Assembly: GCF_003591655.1 (NCBI RefSeq)
Contig: NZ_QVRA01000020.1
Span: forward strand, 18,235 to 82,234
From: Sphingobium terrigena
Lineage (GTDB): Bacteria > Pseudomonadota > Alphaproteobacteria > Sphingomonadales > Sphingomonadaceae
Direction of reading: 5' to 3'
DNA: 64,000 nucleotides
Below are positions 62,199 to 64,000 of the stretch, piece after piece. The notes below the pieces were generated by a model. The model was not told the DNA's origin, ran no database searches, and saw only the letters and a list, made by a program, of their open reading frames with translations. The position numbers and the translations under genes are program-made. Each line of letters begins with the position of its first letter. The stretch's first letter is position 1.

Positions 62199-63457
62199 GG
62201 CCCAAGCCTGCGGCGTTCGATCCAGCGGACCGGGAATGCTGGATCGGCCATGGCCGCTGTCCCGATCATGCCGAAGCGCTGGCATCGGTATGGAAGGACT
62301 ATCCCGACCTCCCTTTCGACGCGCCGCTGGACCAACGCATGACGCGCAGCCGCGCGCGCGTCGCGGCACTGCGCCCGTTCAATGACGCGATCCGCAAGGA
62401 AGCCGAATGTGAGAGACAGCGCGCAAACTTCGCCTGCATCGAGCGGCGCGTCGCAAGCGGCCTGATTGAGCCCTTCGACCGGGCCATCCTCCATGCACGT
62501 GCCCAGCATGGCTATGATTGGGACGCTGCAGTCCTGTATGCTCAGGGCCGGTACGCTGCAGAGGAGGGCTGGGAAGCCCGCGATTTCTCCGCACCACCGG
62601 GGGAAACCTCGCCCGCCTATGCCCAGGGATTCCGCGATGGCGGTGGTTGCTTCGACGATCTGTTCGATGTGGCCAGGCGTTCTTTCGCTGCTGCCGCGCG
62701 AAACACAGACCGATTGCCGGTTCCGCGCATGCCTCAGGTTGCAAGGCCGCCTCCCAGCAGCTGGCCGCTCCCGACAGATGCGCCGCGTCCGGCGCGCTGG
62801 TCGAAACGCGTCGTCATCATCGGCGCTGCTACTCTATCCGATGCCGAAGCAGGCTTGATGACCATGCTGGAGGCCCATCCCGGCCATGAAATGGCGCGCG
62901 TCATAGTCGCTGATCCCGGTCGGGGATTTCAGGGATGGCGCAGTGCTGACCCCGTCCATCCCAGAGATCCAGCCGATCAGCTACGCGCCGTGCTGGCCGG
63001 GATCGAAACCGACGACCTGCTGGTGGTGGCAGACGGCGCGGATCTCGCCTGGATAGATCAATATGCCAGCGTGCTTCCGCTGTGCCGAACCATGGAACGT
63101 ACGCGCAATTCGGCAATCCAGCAACGTGCGCAAATGCGCGTCTGGCTCGACCGCGGACTATGCGACGGCGATGTCCTCGCCAGCGGCCATATCCGCTGGA
63201 CCAAGCTCGCCCAGGGGCTCTCTGGCCGCCTTGGCGAATTCGTCGTCCGCTATGCCGGTAAAGCCCAGCCGCGCGGACACCGCATTTTTATGGAAATGCG
63301 AGATAGCGAACTCGCCGCGGGTTTCATGACGCCGCAGGGTGAGCTGCTAAGCCCGGAGGTGATCATTACTAACAAGGCCCATATGCGCAGACACATGGCG
63401 GCGATGCTGCGGCGGTTCGCAGCCGCTATCCCGCATCATCGCAACACGGCCGCCTGA
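62195..63457 (+). CDS. Conserved plasmid-type protein of 420 aa, unknown
   Basis: Soluble, no signal peptide. N-terminal helical part (residues 1-165) with ALASVWKDYPDLPFDAPLDQRM and AILHARAQHGYDWDAAVLYAQGRY (in part), a Pro-rich linker, and a second domain (about 195-400) that starts with strands RVVIIGAATLSDAEAG and includes GIETDDLLVVADGADLAW. A nucleotide-binding-like or glycosyltransferase-like fold is conceivable but no motif is decisive. Confidence 0.8.
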   Translation: MRPKPAAFDPADRECWIGHGRCPDHAEALASVWKDYPDLPFDAPLDQRMTRSRARVAALRPFNDAIRKEAECERQRANFACIERRVASGLIEPFDRAILHARAQHGYDWDAAVLYAQGRYAAEEGWEARDFSAPPGETSPAYAQGFRDGGGCFDDLFDVARRSFAAAARNTDRLPVPRMPQVARPPPSSWPLPTDAPRPARWSKRVVIIGAATLSDAEAGLMTMLEAHPGHEMARVIVADPGRGFQGWRSADPVHPRDPADQLRAVLAGIETDDLLVVADGADLAWIDQYASVLPLCRTMERTRNSAIQQRAQMRVWLDRGLCDGDVLASGHIRWTKLAQGLSGRLGEFVVRYAGKAQPRGHRIFMEMRDSELAAGFMTPQGELLSPEVIITNKAHMRRHMAAMLRRFAAAIPHHRNTAA

Positions 63458-63498
63458 CATCTCCCTGTCCCTTGCATCCAATCACAATGGGAACTCAG

Positions 63499-63882
63499 AT
63501 GAACGACATCACCTCTTTGCCTGTCATGACCGCCCGCGACGCGCAGGCGATCGGCTTCGCGGCGTTCAACGCCGTGCCGACCCTTCCGATAGATCTCCCC
63601 GACGGAGGCTTCACCCTCTCAGCCAAAACGAGCGAAGGAAGGCGCATCACCTTCTATTTCGGGCCCTATGTCACGGGCGGGCCGGCTCGCTTCGTCGATA
63701 TCCAATATCATGATGCAGCCGCCACCGTGCAGGATGCGCGCGGCGCGCCCGCTCCGCTCTTCGATATCTTTACGATCGGCCATGGCGACAGGCGCGCCTA
63801 TGACAGTCGCTCCGATGAGACGATCGGCAAACCGTCGATCGTAGTCATCCTGCTATCCGGACCGGCGGACGATGACCACTAA
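63499..63882 (+). CDS. Small conserved protein, unknown
   Basis: 127 residues from the ATG at 63499. Contains TARDAQAIGFAAFNAVPTLP and strands RRITFYFGPYVTGGPARFVDIQYH (in part). Soluble, no known domain. It ends at the boundary of the IS element, so its last codons could have been changed by the insertion. Confidence 0.7.
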   Translation: MNDITSLPVMTARDAQAIGFAAFNAVPTLPIDLPDGGFTLSAKTSEGRRITFYFGPYVTGGPARFVDIQYHDAAATVQDARGAPAPLFDIFTIGHGDRRAYDSRSDETIGKPSIVVILLSGPADDDH

Positions 63883-64000
63883 GGCCTGTGGACATTAGCG
63901 CATAGCGATTTTCAAGGCCGCGAGATTGATCATAGCGCGGTAGCTCTCGTCAGTTTTTTCGTACCGGGTAGCGATCCGGCGGAATGTTTTGAGGCTGCAG
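63883..64000. mobile_element. Terminal part of an IS element (IS5-like), continues beyond window
   Basis: The DNA from about 63883 (GGCCTGTGGACATTAGCG) to the edge carries a transposase end. The left boundary is inferred from the transposase stop and the end of the preceding gene; the inverted repeat partner and target duplication are outside the window. Confidence 0.6.
63895..64000 (-). CDS. IS5-type transposase, C-terminal fragment (5' end beyond window)
   Basis: The minus frame reads CSLKTFRRIATRYEKTDESY then RAMINLAALKIAMR and stops at 63895. RRIATRYEKTDESYRAMINLA is the normal C-terminus of IS5-group DDE transposases, after the catalytic Glu. Only 35 codons are visible. Confidence 0.8.
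   Translation of the reverse strand, partial: CSLKTFRRIATRYEKTDESYRAMINLAALKIAMR

Noticed and set aside
1..64000. CRISPR arrays, tRNA or rRNA genes
   Set aside because: No regularly spaced direct repeats of CRISPR size and no sequence resembling tRNA or rRNA was noticed on reading; a tRNAscan/Infernal run would be decisive.

Overview
The window looks like part of a conjugative element (plasmid or integrative element) of a sphingomonad alphaproteobacterium (Sphingobium/Novosphingobium/Sphingopyxis type). The evidence is the GC-rich coding, an F-type tra operon of the type carried by sphingomonad plasmids, a sphingonodin-like lasso peptide cluster with FecI/FecR/TonB and an isopeptidase, and the plasmid gene set ParB / strawberry notch / DUF932 / PRTRC. 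No replication initiator, relaxase or integrase is visible, so plasmid and ICE cannot be told apart.

Layout. (1) 1-17,803, minus strand: an almost unbroken F-type T4SS operon read as dsbC-like, traA, L, E, K, B, V, C, three small membrane genes, traW, traU, a 107-aa gene, split traN, trbC, a TraF/TrhF-type S26 peptidase, traF, a TrbB-position thioredoxin-fold gene, traH (runs off the left edge). Most neighbours overlap by 4 bp (ATGA). (2) 17,804-19,750: the control region, with four TTCCG sites spaced exactly 21 bp apart, then an unknown gene and XRE and GntR regulators on the plus strand. (3) 19,858-28,978: lasso peptide cluster. A 43-aa precursor, fused RRE/protease B and cyclase C are on the plus strand; converging on them are a prolyl-oligopeptidase-type isopeptidase, TonB receptor, FecR and FecI. 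(4) 29-35 kb, minus: Fic protein, MNT-HEPN fusion, VapC with a winged-helix/AbrB fusion antitoxin, RadC-like JAB protein, small membrane and helical proteins, and a LuxR-HTH protein with a C-terminal membrane helix. (5) 35.2-47.8 kb: element maintenance genes: sigma-4-like HTH, CHC2/Toprim protein, HU, ParB-like protein, UPF0149/SEC-C protein, a methyltransferase/strawberry-notch helicase fusion, parDE with a frameshifted parD, a MucR-like protein, and three conserved unknowns. (6) 47.9-53.4 kb, minus: Upf1-like SF1 helicase and an ABC exporter. (7) 53.6-61.0 kb: DUF932 protein, a small ORF, then a complete PRTRC cassette (ParB, E, C, F, B, A, ThiF), which has the parts of a ubiquitin-like conjugation pathway (E1-like, JAMM peptidase, putative Ubl and E2-like). 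(8) 61.0-64.0 kb: intact vapBC, remnants of a second vapBC, three unknown genes, and the end of an IS5-type transposase at the right edge.

How it fits together. Block 1 builds the pilus and mating channel under the promoter region of block 2. Blocks 5 and 7 are element housekeeping. Blocks 4 and 8 stabilise or defend the element. The lasso cluster is cargo with its own make-export-sense-degrade logic, although no exporter is adjacent. A purine-rich, often G-quadruplex-capable leader sits 25-60 nt upstream of six plus-strand transcription units in blocks 5, 7 and 8, which hints at common post-transcriptional control.
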